Source: Solidesulfovibrio fructosivorans JJ]
Lineage (GTDB): Bacteria; Desulfobacterota; Desulfovibrionia; Desulfovibrionales; Desulfovibrionaceae
Length of the DNA: 43,672 nucleotides
Assembly (NCBI RefSeq): GCF_000179555.1
Contig: NZ_AECZ01000034.1
Location: 1-43,672, forward strand
Direction: 5' to 3'
Shown here: in pieces, positions 15,813 through 23,401 of the stretch
Layout of the letters: every line of letters begins with the position of its first letter
Numbering within the stretch: the stretch's first letter is position 1
Notes under the pieces: generated by a model
What the model was told of the DNA's origin: nothing
The model's input: the letters and a program-made list of their open reading frames with translations, nothing else
Databases searched by the model: none
Program-made: the position numbers and the translations under genes

Positions 15813-16472
15813 CTACCAGTGCCGGCTCATGGAGTAGGGCAGCATGTCCCGCTCGAAGCTCGTCCGGTCGGTGGTCGAGACCGTGGGCGAGACAAAGCTC
15901 GCCTCTCCGCCGGCAAGCGCACCCACTGTGGCGTCCATGGGCAGGGTGCGGTTGGCCGCGGCCACGATGTTGTTGTTGCGCGCGTCGACCACCTCGATGG
16001 CGAAGCGCACCCCGCTTGGCGTGACGACGTAGGTGCCGGCCACGACCAGGGTGGCGGTGGCCCGGGACGTGGCCAGGGCCCGCACGTCGCGGGTGAGCGA
16101 AAATTCGCCCTGGCGGCGGCTGAAGATGATGTCGCTGGCCTTGCGAATTTCCTGCACGTTGTAGCCGAGGGCCACGAAGGCGGTGGAAAGCTCCTGGCCG
16201 ACGAGGCGCGACAGGGGCGAGGCCCGCTCCAGGTCGCCGAGGTCCGCCGGGGTGGTGATGACCACCCAGTAGAGCCCCCGGCTGTTGTCGCGGGTGTACA
16301 TGCCGAGGCGCGGCACGAGCTGGCGGTCGAGGTCGGCGGCGAGCGCCATGGCCACGTCCGGGTACTGGGGCGGCGGGGGCGGGGTCCGGTCGCAAAGCGC
16401 GCCCATGAGCAGCGGCGCGAAAAGCGGCAGCATAAGGACCAGGGACAGGCGGCGCAGCAGTTTTGTCGTCAT
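15813..16472 (-). CDS. FlgO-family exported protein
   Basis: A 219-residue protein with an N-terminal signal sequence (residues 1-26) and one FlgO-type domain (about 40-185), the fold of the Vibrio flagellar outer-membrane lipoprotein FlgO. A Cys (C27) follows the signal, but the residue before it is Leu (GALC), which does not fit the usual lipobox, so lipidation is doubtful. The ATG follows AAGGAGG at five bases, an excellent site. Its partner, a Pro/Ala-rich exported protein, ends 14 bases upstream, so the two are probably an operon. No flagellar gene lies nearby; a role in outer-membrane or surface structure is only an inference from the family. Confidence 0.75.
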   Translation of the reverse strand: MTTKLLRRLSLVLMLPLFAPLLMGALCDRTPPPPPQYPDVAMALAADLDRQLVPRLGMYTRDNSRGLYWVVITTPADLGDLERASPLSRLVGQELSTAFVALGYNVQEIRKASDIIFSRRQGEFSLTRDVRALATSRATATLVVAGTYVVTPSGVRFAIEVVDARNNNIVAAANRTLPMDATVGALAGGEASFVSPTVSTTDRTSFERDMLPYSMSRHW

Positions 16473-16486
16473 GGCGGCCTCCTTGG

Positions 16487-17065
16487 TTATTGGGCCGGAG
16501 CCGGCTTGGGGGCCGGCGTTGAAGCCTGGTTGGGCGTCGCGGGCGCTGCCGGGGCCGGCATGGGCGCGGGTTGCGGCGCGGGCGTTGGTGTCGATGCGGC
16601 GCCGGAGGAAGGCGCCGGGGCCGGCGCGGGTTCGGGCGGAAATTGGGCCGGCGCGGGCGCTTGTCCGGGATTCGGGTTTGGGGCCTTGGCCGCCGCCTTG
16701 GCCGGAGCCGGAGCGGGAGCGGGCGGCAGGTACAATGACTCGGTCGGCGCTTCGTAGCGCTGTTCGAGCTTGGGCATGGATGGATTGTCCGGCGTCCGCG
16801 GCGGCGCTGGCGTTTTCACCGGCGGATGCTTTGGCGCGCGTTTTTTGTGCCGCGTGGCGCGACGGGGCCGTACGCGCTTGGGTTTCGGCGTAAAGGGTAC
16901 GGGCGGCGTGTTGGGCGTCGGCGGGGAACCTATGTCCCGGATGGGAATCTGCGTCGGCAGGGGTGCCGGCGTGCCGGCCTCGGCCGTTTCCGGCGATTGC
17001 GGCGCGGCAGCGGCCAGAAATACGGTCGCCACGCCGCATATGAGTAGTTTGCGCATCCCTTCCAT
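16487..17065 (-). CDS. Pro/Ala-rich exported protein
   Basis: A 192-residue low-complexity protein of unknown function. A signal peptide (about residues 1-21, MEGMRKLLICG then a hydrophobic run) is followed by a basic, proline-rich part (about 55-90, many Arg, Lys and Pro) and a long Pro-Ala repeat tail (about 115-192, PAPAPAPAK and PAPQPAPMPAPA). Such tails are extended and often span the periplasm or cell wall. The start at 17065 has a G-rich ribosome-like stretch upstream. The FlgO-like gene follows 14 bases downstream. High GC alone can create such tails in a shadow frame, but the signal peptide and operon position support a real gene. Confidence 0.65.
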   Translation of the reverse strand: MEGMRKLLICGVATVFLAAAAPQSPETAEAGTPAPLPTQIPIRDIGSPPTPNTPPVPFTPKPKRVRPRRATRHKKRAPKHPPVKTPAPPRTPDNPSMPKLEQRYEAPTESLYLPPAPAPAPAKAAAKAPNPNPGQAPAPAQFPPEPAPAPAPSSGAASTPTPAPQPAPMPAPAAPATPNQASTPAPKPAPAQ

Positions 17066-17160
17066 ATTCGATCCCCCCCGGCCCGGATGGGCCTTCTGTG
17101 AGCGTCATCGGCCGGTTTGGCCAAATCTTTATGTCCTTCCCTTCCGTCGCCCTTTGGGGG

Positions 17161-17190
17161 TTGCGCACCCGGCCAAGAAGTGTTTTATGA
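17161..17190 (+). promoter_or_regulatory. Possible promoter for the dfx-ferritin operon
   Basis: TTGCGC (17161-17166) and TTATGA (17185-17190) are 18 bases apart, about 95 bases before the dfx ATG. The match to sigma-70 elements is partial. A small hairpin GCGTCC-GG-GGACGC (17214-17227) lies in the presumed leader. No PerR- or Fur-type box was recognised. Confidence 0.3.
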
Positions 17191-17283
17191 AAAAACAAGG
17201 TGTTGCTCATCCCGCGTCCGGGGACGCCCCGCCCCGGTCGCGATCAACTTTCCCGAAAAACGGGGCTTCTAAAGGAGTAATCC

Positions 17284-17661
17284 ATGGCTGAACAACTGCA
17301 AGTCTACAAATGCGAAGTGTGCGGTAATATCGTCGAGGTCCTGCATGGCGGTGCCGGCGAGCTGGTCTGCTGCGGCCAGCCCATGAAGCTCATGGCCGAG
17401 AACACCGTGGACGCGGCCAAGGAAAAGCACGTCCCGGTCATCGAGAAGACCGACAAAGGCTATCTGGTCAAGGTCGGCGCCGTGGCCCACCCCATGGAGG
17501 AAAAGCACTACATCGAGTGGATCGAGCTTCTCGCCGACGGCAAGGCCTACCGCCAGTTCCTCAAACCGGGCGATAAGCCCGAGGCCCTGTTCTGCATCGA
17601 GGCGTCCACGGTGGCCGCCCGGGAATACTGCAACCTCCACGGCTTGTGGAAAAAGGACTAG
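17284..17661 (+). CDS. dfx: Desulfoferrodoxin (two-centre superoxide reductase)
   Basis: A 125-residue cytoplasmic iron protein that reduces superoxide to hydrogen peroxide without making oxygen, using electrons from rubredoxin. Centre I is the desulforedoxin-like domain with C10, C13, C29 and C30. Centre II is the catalytic Fe(His)4Cys site with H49, H69, H75, C116 and H119; E47 and K48 beside it are the conserved active-site pair. All ligands are present at the usual spacing, so this is a complete class I enzyme. The ATG follows AAAGGAG. The ferritin gene begins three bases after the stop, which ties superoxide removal to iron storage. Also known as rbo. Confidence 0.97.
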   Translation: MAEQLQVYKCEVCGNIVEVLHGGAGELVCCGQPMKLMAENTVDAAKEKHVPVIEKTDKGYLVKVGAVAHPMEEKHYIEWIELLADGKAYRQFLKPGDKPEALFCIEASTVAAREYCNLHGLWKKD

Positions 17662-17664
17662 TCC

Positions 17665-18177
17665 ATGCTTTCCAAGACCATGGAAAAGGCCCTGAACGAT
17701 CAGGTCCACTGGGAACTCTATTCCGCGTATCTCTACGTCTCCATGGCCACCTATTTCGAGGACAAGGGACTGATGGGATTCGCCAACTGGATGCATGTCC
17801 AGGATCAGGAGGAGAAGTCCCACGCCGAAAAGTTCTACAATTACATTGTGGAACGCGGCGGCCGGGTCATCCTGCAGGCCATCGACGCCCCACCCCATGA
17901 CTGGGAGTCGGCCCTGGCCGTCTTCCAGGAGGCCTTGGCCCATGAAGAGGGCGTGACCGCGCGCATCTACAAGCTCATGGATCTGGCCCTGGAAGAAAAG
18001 GACCATGGCACGGCGTCGTTTCTCAAGTGGTTCATCGACGAACAGGTCGAGGAAGAGGCCAACGTGTCCGACGTGATCGCCAAGCTGAAGCTCGTGGACC
18101 AGAACCCGGGCGGGGCTTTCATGCTGGATAAGGACCTGGCCACGCGGGTATACACCCCGCCGACCACCACGGCCTAG
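17665..18177 (+). CDS. ftnA: Ferritin (FtnA type)
   Basis: A 170-residue four-helix iron-storage protein that assembles into 24-subunit shells and oxidises Fe(II). The ferroxidase residues fall at the numbers of E. coli FtnA: E17, E50, H53, E94, Q127 and E130. No haem-binding Met of bacterioferritin stands out. The length fits non-haem ferritins. It starts three bases after the dfx stop with AAGGA overlapping the end of dfx, so the two are one operon. A GC-rich hairpin with a T-run follows about 25 bases later and probably ends the transcript. Confidence 0.93.
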   Translation: MLSKTMEKALNDQVHWELYSAYLYVSMATYFEDKGLMGFANWMHVQDQEEKSHAEKFYNYIVERGGRVILQAIDAPPHDWESALAVFQEALAHEEGVTARIYKLMDLALEEKDHGTASFLKWFIDEQVEEEANVSDVIAKLKLVDQNPGGAFMLDKDLATRVYTPPTTTA

Positions 18178-18201
18178 TTCCGGTTTCGAGTGTCGTACCC
18201 A

Positions 18202-18236
18202 GGCCGCCCGCGCCCGTCGTGGGCGGCCGTCATTTT
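18202..18236 (+). terminator. Intrinsic terminator after ferritin
   Basis: GGCCGCCC (18202-18209) pairs with GGGCGGCC (18221-18228) across an 11-base loop, then GTCATTTTT follows. An eight-base GC stem and a T-run fit a Rho-independent terminator. It separates the dfx-ferritin pair from korA, leaving korA needing its own promoter or read-through. Confidence 0.6.
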
Positions 18237-18261
18237 TGCGCCGGACAAGGAGTGGTTGGAT

Positions 18262-19941
18262 ATGGGCGAAGCATCCGTCAACATCGTCATCGGCGGCGAA
18301 GCCGGACAAGGCCTCGTCACCGTGGGCGAGTTTCTGTCCCGCGCCCTGGTGCGGGCCGGCTACGCCATCGTCGTCACCCAGGATTACCTGTCCCGTATCC
18401 GGGGCGGACACAATACGTACGCCATCCGCGTGGACAGCCGGGAGGTGACCGCGCCGACGGAAGGCATCGACCTGCTGGTGGCCCTTTCCGCGCAGACCCT
18501 TTCGTTGCTTGGGGACAGGCTGACGCCGCGCGCCCTGGTCCTGGCCGACGCGGCCCACGGCCTTGGCGATCATCCCGGCCTGGCCGTTCCCTACAAAAAA
18601 CTGTGTCCCAAGCCGCTTTTTGAGAATACGGCCGCCCTGGGCGTGCTCGGGAGCCTCTTGTGCCTGGACCCGGCCTGGATCATCGGGCTTATCCGGGAAA
18701 AATTCGCCAAGAAGGGCGACCGGATCGTTTCCGACAACCTGGCCGTATTTCAGGCGGCCACGGACTGGACCGCCGCGCAAAACACTTCTTTTGCTTGCCT
18801 TGCCCCGGCCCAGTCCCGGGGCAAGCGGGTCATGCTCAACGGCAACACGGCCATCGCTCTGGGCGGACTGGCCGCCGGGGTCAACTTCGGCTCGTTTTAC
18901 CCCATGACCCCCGGCACCTCGGTCATGCAGGCGCTCATCGACCACAGCGACCGCATGGGCGTGGTCTGCGAACAGGCCGAGGACGAGATCGCGGCCGTGA
19001 TCATGGCCATAGGCGCGTCCTATGCCGGGGCCCGACCCCTGGTTTCCACCTCGGGCGGCGGCTTCGCGCTCATGGTCGAGGGCGTGAGCCTCTCCGGCAT
19101 GCTCGAAACGCCGATCACCATCGTCGTGGCCCAGCGTCCGGGCCCGGCCACGGGGTTGCCCACCCGCACCGAGCAGGCCGACCTCGATCTGGCGCTCCAC
19201 GCCGGACACGGCGAATTTCCCAGGGCCATTTTCGCCCCGGGCACGGTGGAGCAGTGCTTCCACCTGGCCCACCGGGCCGTGGACACGGCCGAGCGCTTCC
19301 AGTCGCCGGTATTCATCCTCACCGACCAGTTTCTGGCCGACAGCTCCCGCGACGTCGTCCCCTTCGACCTTGCCGCGTTGCCGCAAGTGGCCCGGCCGCT
19401 TATGACCATGGCCGATCCGGCGGGCTACCAGCGTTACGCCGTGACCGATTCCGGCGTGTCGCCGCGCCTGGTTCCCGGCTTCACCGAAGCCACGGTGGTG
19501 CTCGACAGCGACGAACACACCCCGGACGGCCACATCACCGAGGACCTTTCCGTGCGCGTGACCATGCAGGAAAAGCGCATGCGCAAGCTCACGGGCCTGA
19601 CCCGGGCGGCCCTGCCGCCGGACCTTTATGGCAACGCCGACGGCGCGACGCTGCTCGTGTGCTGGGGCACGACCCTCGGGGCGGCCCAGGAGGCGGCGGC
19701 CATACGCAACGCCCAGGGCGAAAAAACGGCCGTGCTCCACTTCTCACAGGTTTATCCCCTGGCGTCGGACGCGTTTTTGCCGATCCTGGAGACGGCCAAA
19801 CGCACGGTCATGGTGGAGGGCAATTTCGCCGGCCAGTTGGCCCGGCTCATCCGGCGCGAAACCGGCTCCGTCTGCGACGCGCTCATAACCCGCTTCGACG
19901 GCCTGCCCTTCACGGCGGACTATATACTCGAGAGGCTTTAG
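18262..19941 (+). CDS. korA: 2-oxoacid:ferredoxin oxidoreductase, fused gamma-alpha subunit
   Basis: A 559-residue cytoplasmic subunit. Residues 1 to about 180 are the gamma (coenzyme A-side) domain, starting VIGGEAGQGLVTVGE and with LSRIRGGHNTY at 43-53. From about residue 187 the alpha domain begins, with FYPMTPGTSVM at 212-222, then EQAEDEIAAV and TSGGGFALM. The enzyme converts a 2-oxoacid and CoA to acyl-CoA and CO2, reducing ferredoxin. The ATG at 18262 is preferred to an in-frame upstream GTG because AAGGAG precedes it and homology starts there. korB follows after nine bases. 2-Oxoglutarate is the likely substrate from the fused architecture, but this is not certain. Confidence 0.88.
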   Translation: MGEASVNIVIGGEAGQGLVTVGEFLSRALVRAGYAIVVTQDYLSRIRGGHNTYAIRVDSREVTAPTEGIDLLVALSAQTLSLLGDRLTPRALVLADAAHGLGDHPGLAVPYKKLCPKPLFENTAALGVLGSLLCLDPAWIIGLIREKFAKKGDRIVSDNLAVFQAATDWTAAQNTSFACLAPAQSRGKRVMLNGNTAIALGGLAAGVNFGSFYPMTPGTSVMQALIDHSDRMGVVCEQAEDEIAAVIMAIGASYAGARPLVSTSGGGFALMVEGVSLSGMLETPITIVVAQRPGPATGLPTRTEQADLDLALHAGHGEFPRAIFAPGTVEQCFHLAHRAVDTAERFQSPVFILTDQFLADSSRDVVPFDLAALPQVARPLMTMADPAGYQRYAVTDSGVSPRLVPGFTEATVVLDSDEHTPDGHITEDLSVRVTMQEKRMRKLTGLTRAALPPDLYGNADGATLLVCWGTTLGAAQEAAAIRNAQGEKTAVLHFSQVYPLASDAFLPILETAKRTVMVEGNFAGQLARLIRRETGSVCDALITRFDGLPFTADYILERL

Positions 19942-19950
19942 GAGGACGCC

Positions 19951-20790
19951 ATGGTGACAGCGAAGGATTACGGCGAATTCGAAACGGCCTGGTGTCCCGG
20001 TTGCGGCAATTTTTCCATCCGCAAGGCCGTGGTCAAGGCCCTGGCTGCGCTCGACCTGCCGCCGCACAAGGCGGCTTTTTCCACGGGCATCGGCCAGGCG
20101 GCCAAGGCTCCGCACTACATTCGGGTTAACACCATAAACGGCCTGCACGGCCGGTCCCTGCCGGCGGCCACGGGCATCAAGCTGGCCAACCCGGATCTGG
20201 CCGTTTTCGCCGAATCCGGCGACGGCTGCTCGTACGGCGAGGGCGGCAACCATTTTCTGGCCGCGCTGAGGCGCAATGTGGACATGACCTGCATCGTCCA
20301 CGACAACCAGATTTACGGCCTGACCAAAGGCCAGGCCAGCCCCACCACCATGATGGGCCAGAAAACCAAGACCCAGCCCCACGGCGTGGCCTCCGCCCCC
20401 TTCAATCCCGTGGCCGTGGCCGTGACCATGGGCGCGGGATTCGTGGCCCGGGGATTCGCCGGGGAGATCGACCATCTGGCCGACCTTATCGTCCAGGCCG
20501 CGCGCCATCCCGGGTTTTCCCTCGTCGACGTGCTGCAACCGTGCGTGTCCTTTAACAAGGTCAACACCTTTGCCTGGTACAAGGAGCGCTGTTACAAGCT
20601 TGGCGGCGACCACGACCCCGCGAACTTCCAGGCCGCCCTGGCCAAGGCCATGGAATTCGGGGACAATATCCCCATCGGCGTGCTGTGGAAAAGCGACCGG
20701 CCGGCCTTTCCGCTGACGGAGGCGGGACCGCTTGCCGCCCGTGAACCGGACATGGCGGCTCTGGCCGCCATCATCGCGGGCTACGCCTGA
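19951..20790 (+). CDS. korB: 2-oxoacid:ferredoxin oxidoreductase beta (TPP-binding) subunit
   Basis: A 279-residue partner of the preceding subunit. It binds thiamine diphosphate through GDG (90-92) and DNQIYGLTKGQ (118-128). Cluster ligands include C15 and C18 (CPGCG) and C198 (QPCVSF). The fourth usual ligand, the Cys of a GIGCS-type motif, is Gln here (Q49 in GIGQAAKAPHY), so the [4Fe-4S] site may be altered or use another residue. The ATG follows TAGGAGG at about six bases, overlapping the korA stop region. No separate ferredoxin-like delta subunit is present. A SagB-type oxidoreductase gene follows after 102 bases. Confidence 0.9.
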   Translation: MVTAKDYGEFETAWCPGCGNFSIRKAVVKALAALDLPPHKAAFSTGIGQAAKAPHYIRVNTINGLHGRSLPAATGIKLANPDLAVFAESGDGCSYGEGGNHFLAALRRNVDMTCIVHDNQIYGLTKGQASPTTMMGQKTKTQPHGVASAPFNPVAVAVTMGAGFVARGFAGEIDHLADLIVQAARHPGFSLVDVLQPCVSFNKVNTFAWYKERCYKLGGDHDPANFQAALAKAMEFGDNIPIGVLWKSDRPAFPLTEAGPLAAREPDMAALAAIIAGYA

Positions 20791-20892
20791 TCCGGGAGGG
20801 GGAACGCGGGGACGGCTGTCGCGCCGTTTTGGCGTCGTGAGGTCTTACCGGCGGTCCTGGCGTCGCGGAGTGGAAAAACCGGGAGGAATTGG

Positions 20893-21633
20893 ATGCGTAT
20901 GGACTTGAAGTTTTTCTTGAAAGACACCATCCGCAAGATGGTGGATTTCACGGCAACGGAGCAGAGCCGGGGCATCGAGCCGCCGCCGTTGCAAAAGCCC
21001 TATCCGGCGTCGGCGACGCTTTTCGCCCTTCCCGGTCCCAACGGCTGGCCCGGCGTCGGCAACGTGTCCGTCAAAAGGGCCATCGCCGACCGCAAGTCCC
21101 ACCGCGCTTTCAAGCCCGAAGCGCTGTCCCTGGAGGAACTGTCCTTCCTGCTGTGGAGCACCCAGGGCATTCGCAGGACGCTGTCCACGGTCGCGTATCG
21201 GACCGTGCCCTCGGCCGGCTGCCGCCATGCCCTGGAAACCTATCTCGCCATCTTTCGGGTGGAGGGCGTCGCTCCGGGGCTGTACCGTTATTTGCCGGTG
21301 GAGCACGCGCTGTTGCCTCTGGCCGCGTCCGATCAATTGGAAATGCAGCTCGGGCAGGCCGCGTTCAACCAGCGCTTCGTGGCCCGGGGCGCGGCGACGT
21401 TTATCTGGACGACCATTCCCGCGCGCATGGAATGGCGCTACGGGGATGCTTCGTACAAGGTCATCGCCCTGGATGCCGGCCATGTCTGCCAGAACCTGTA
21501 CTTGGCCTGCGAGGCGATCCGGTCCGGCACCTGCGCCATCGCCGCCTATGACCAGGAAGCCATGGACGCCCTGCTCGGGCTCGACGGAGAAACGGAATTC
21601 ACCATCTACCTGGCGCCTGTCGGCAAGGTGTGA
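20893..21633 (+). CDS. SagB/ThcOx-type nitroreductase-fold oxidoreductase
   Basis: A 246-residue protein of the FMN-dependent nitroreductase superfamily, SagB/ThcOx branch. The signature is near residue 60: SVKRAIADRKSHRAFKP, then LSLEELSFLLWSTQGIR. Later, VPSAGCRHALETYLAI and a C-terminal LACEAIRSGTCAIAAYD cover the FMN pocket. SagB proteins in toxin clusters oxidise azolines to azoles, but most stand-alone homologues, as here, have no peptide or cyclodehydratase gene nearby and an unknown substrate. The ATG follows GGGAGG at about six bases. Its downstream neighbour is a DsrE-like protein, 31 bases away. Confidence 0.82.
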   Translation: MRMDLKFFLKDTIRKMVDFTATEQSRGIEPPPLQKPYPASATLFALPGPNGWPGVGNVSVKRAIADRKSHRAFKPEALSLEELSFLLWSTQGIRRTLSTVAYRTVPSAGCRHALETYLAIFRVEGVAPGLYRYLPVEHALLPLAASDQLEMQLGQAAFNQRFVARGAATFIWTTIPARMEWRYGDASYKVIALDAGHVCQNLYLACEAIRSGTCAIAAYDQEAMDALLGLDGETEFTIYLAPVGKV

Positions 21634-21664
21634 CGCCCGGCCCGCGCCGCAAAGGAGGCTTGCT

Positions 21665-22012
21665 ATGAAAAAGGTAGCGCTTTTCGCTTTTCGCGGCGAC
21701 CTGTCCTGCTTTATCCACGTGCTTTTAAACGCCATCGATTTTCGGGAAAAAGACTACGAGGTGCAGGTGATCCTGGAAGGCGAGGCGACCAAGCTCGTGG
21801 CCGAGCTGGCCAAAAAGGACAATCCCATGCACGCGATTTTCGAGAAAACCAAAGCCCTGGGGCTTATCGCCGGCGTGTGCAGGGCTTGCTCGCATCAGCT
21901 CGGCAGCCAGGAGGCGGCCGTGGCCGAAGGTTTCGCGCTGCTCGACGATATGCACGGTCACCCCGGCATGGCCCGCTACATGAACGACGGTTTTACCGTG
22001 TTGATTTTTTAG
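21665..22012 (+). CDS. DsrE-like small protein
   Basis: A 115-residue cytoplasmic protein resembling the DsrE/DsrF-like family (YchN fold). It has an N-terminal strand MKKVALFAFRGDL, a helix with FIHVLLNAID and a Cys pair in GVCRACSHQLG (C72 and C75). DsrE-like proteins take part in sulfur relay or bind thiols through a conserved Cys. The ATG follows AAAGGAGG at seven bases, a strong site. It follows the SagB-type gene closely and is convergent with glpX, with hairpin E6 between the stops. A sulfur-transfer role is inferred only from the family and the Cys residues. Confidence 0.75.
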   Translation: MKKVALFAFRGDLSCFIHVLLNAIDFREKDYEVQVILEGEATKLVAELAKKDNPMHAIFEKTKALGLIAGVCRACSHQLGSQEAAVAEGFALLDDMHGHPGMARYMNDGFTVLIF

Positions 22013-22065
22013 GGAAAGATTTCCGGGGGAGATGCTGCCTCCTTGGGAAAGTTTTTAAAGGGGGT

Positions 22066-22101
22066 CCAGGGGGAAACTTTTTTCAAAAAGTTTCCCCCTG
22101 G
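22066..22101 (+). repeat. Intergenic hairpin repeat E6
   Basis: CCAGGGGGAAACTTTTT (from 22066) pairs with AAAAAGTTTCCCCCTGG (to 22101) around a two-base centre. The left flank has AAAGTTTTTAAAGGGGG (22048-22064), matching the family flank, so the orientation is plus. It lies 14 bases past the glpX stop on the minus strand, where the gene is followed by the hairpin and then the flank. Confidence 0.75.
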
Positions 22102-22115
22102 CCGCCGGAGGCTCT

Positions 22116-23099
22116 CTAGTCGTATTTCACCGCGCTGATTTCCATCAACTTATCCAGCCGGATGCGCGTTTCGATGCGTCGCATGGTGCCGGTTTTGCCG
22201 CGCATGACCATGGAGTGGGTGATGGCGTGGGTGCCGGTGAATTTGACGCCATGGAGGAACGTGCCGCCGGAGATGCCGGTGGCGGCGAAGTAGGTGTCGT
22301 CGCTTTTGACCAGCGTCTCCTCGGTGAAGATGCGTTTGCAGTCGATGCCGGCGGCGGCCAGGGCCTGTTTTTCCTCTTCCTTCTGGGGATCGAGCCGGGC
22401 CAGCAGCCGGCCGCCCAGGGCCCGTATGGCGCAGGCCGAGAGCACGCCTTCCGGGGTGCCGCCCGTGCCGAGCATGACGTCGACCACGTTGTCCGGGTCC
22501 ACGGCCATAAGCGACCCGGCCACGTCGCCGTCGGTATGGAGCTGGATGCGCGCCCCGACCGCCCGGATGGATTCGATGAGCGCCTTGTGGCGCGGCTTGT
22601 CGAGCACGAAGACCACCAGATCGTCCACGTCCTTGCCGAGCGCCTTGGCGATCTTTTTGAGATTGTCCCCCACCGGCGCGTCCAGGTCGGCCACGTCCTT
22701 GGCCTCGGACGGGACCACCAGCTTCTGCATGTAATAGCTCGGCCCGGGATCGTACATGGACCCGCGCGGCGCGACGCCGACCACGGAAATGGCGTTCGGT
22801 CGGCCGTACGCAAGCAGATTCGTGCCTTCGACCGGGTCCACGGCCACGTCCACGGCATGGCCCTGACCGCTGCCCACCCGCTCGCCGTTGTAGAGCATGG
22901 GGGCCTCGTCCTTTTCCCCTTCGCCGATGATGATCATGCCCTCGATGGGCAGGGTGTTGAACGAAAGCCGCATGGCGTCCACGGCCGCCTGGTCGCCAGA
23001 GTTCTTGTCGCCGCGACCGAGCCAGCGCGAGGAACTCAGCGCCGCCGCTTCCGTCACACGTACCAAGTCCAACCCGAGATTTCTGTCCGGCGCTTCCAT
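22116..23099 (-). CDS. glpX: Class II fructose-1,6-bisphosphatase
   Basis: A 327-residue cytoplasmic enzyme that removes the 1-phosphate of fructose 1,6-bisphosphate, the committed step of gluconeogenesis. Signatures are SGDQAAVDAMR at 34-44, IIGEGEKDEAPMLY at 57-70 and VDPVEGTN at 87-94, the Mg or Mn and phosphate-binding loops of the GlpX family. DVMLGTGGTPEG in the middle is another conserved loop. AAAGGAG lies ten bases before the ATG. Transketolase and rpiB lie upstream on the same strand but are separated by 328 bases with a terminator, so glpX is probably its own unit. Confidence 0.95.
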   Translation of the reverse strand: MEAPDRNLGLDLVRVTEAAALSSSRWLGRGDKNSGDQAAVDAMRLSFNTLPIEGMIIIGEGEKDEAPMLYNGERVGSGQGHAVDVAVDPVEGTNLLAYGRPNAISVVGVAPRGSMYDPGPSYYMQKLVVPSEAKDVADLDAPVGDNLKKIAKALGKDVDDLVVFVLDKPRHKALIESIRAVGARIQLHTDGDVAGSLMAVDPDNVVDVMLGTGGTPEGVLSACAIRALGGRLLARLDPQKEEEKQALAAAGIDCKRIFTEETLVKSDDTYFAATGISGGTFLHGVKFTGTHAITHSMVMRGKTGTMRRIETRIRLDKLMEISAVKYD

Positions 23100-23131
23100 T
23101 CGGTGGTGCTCCTTTTATTGAGAAAAGGCGT

Positions 23132-23175
23132 GCGGGGAGGGGACCCTTTTTTGAAAAAAAGGGTCCCCTCCCCGC
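23132..23175 (-). repeat. Intergenic hairpin repeat E7 (left half of a doublet)
   Basis: Perfect 21-base arms, GCGGGGAGGGGACCCTTTTT plus one T (23132-23152) and the mirrored 23155-23175, surround a GA centre. The flank on the right (GCCCCTCCCCCCCAAAAAACTTTTC, 23176-23200 region) matches the family, giving minus orientation. It lies 33 bases upstream of the glpX start, so it is in the leader or promoter region rather than at a gene end. Confidence 0.75.
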
Positions 23176-23270
23176 GCCCCTCCCCCCCAAAAAACTTTTC
23201 AAGGGGGATACTGGAAACGAGGTGGAAAGTCTAAACTTTCGAGATGGAGAAGATGAAGAGGGAAAGGAAT

Positions 23271-23303
23271 AAAAGAAAAAAGGGCGTTCTTTTTAAAACG
23301 CCC
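23271..23303 (-). terminator. Intrinsic terminator of the rpiB-tkt unit
   Basis: On the minus strand GGGCGTT and AACGCCC form a seven-base stem with an eight-base loop (23303-23282). It is followed at once by TTTTTT-C-TTTT (23281-23271), a textbook Rho-independent terminator. It lies about 125 bases past the transketolase stop, beyond hairpin E8. Confidence 0.8.
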
Positions 23304-23360
23304 TGTCGGGAAAGCCTGTTGGGGAATTCCCCCCGTTAAAAAGTTTAGGAAGGGGAGAGC

Positions 23361-23401
23361 GCGAGAGGGGAGAACCCTTTTCAAAGGGTTTCCCCTCTCG
23401 C
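23361..23401 (+). repeat. Intergenic hairpin repeat E8 (right half of a doublet)
   Basis: GCGAGAGGGGA and TCCCCTCTCGC arms enclose AACCCTTT-TC-AAAGGGTT, with the same extra G on the left arm as E1 and E4. The left flank AAGTTTAGGAAGGGGAGAGC (23341-23360) is the mirror image of the flank of E3. It lies 26 bases past the transketolase stop in plus orientation. Confidence 0.8.

Noticed and set aside
17187-17291. A small plus-strand frame of about 34 codons before dfx
   Set aside because: It has no ribosome site and overlaps the well-supported dfx start; it lies within the presumed promoter and leader.
17269-19740. An 823-codon open frame on the minus strand
   Set aside because: It is antisense to dfx, ferritin and korA, all of which have intact catalytic motifs.
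20893-21633. SagB-type gene as part of a streptolysin-like peptide cluster
   Set aside because: No cyclodehydratase, YcaO protein or small Cys/Ser-rich precursor gene lies nearby.
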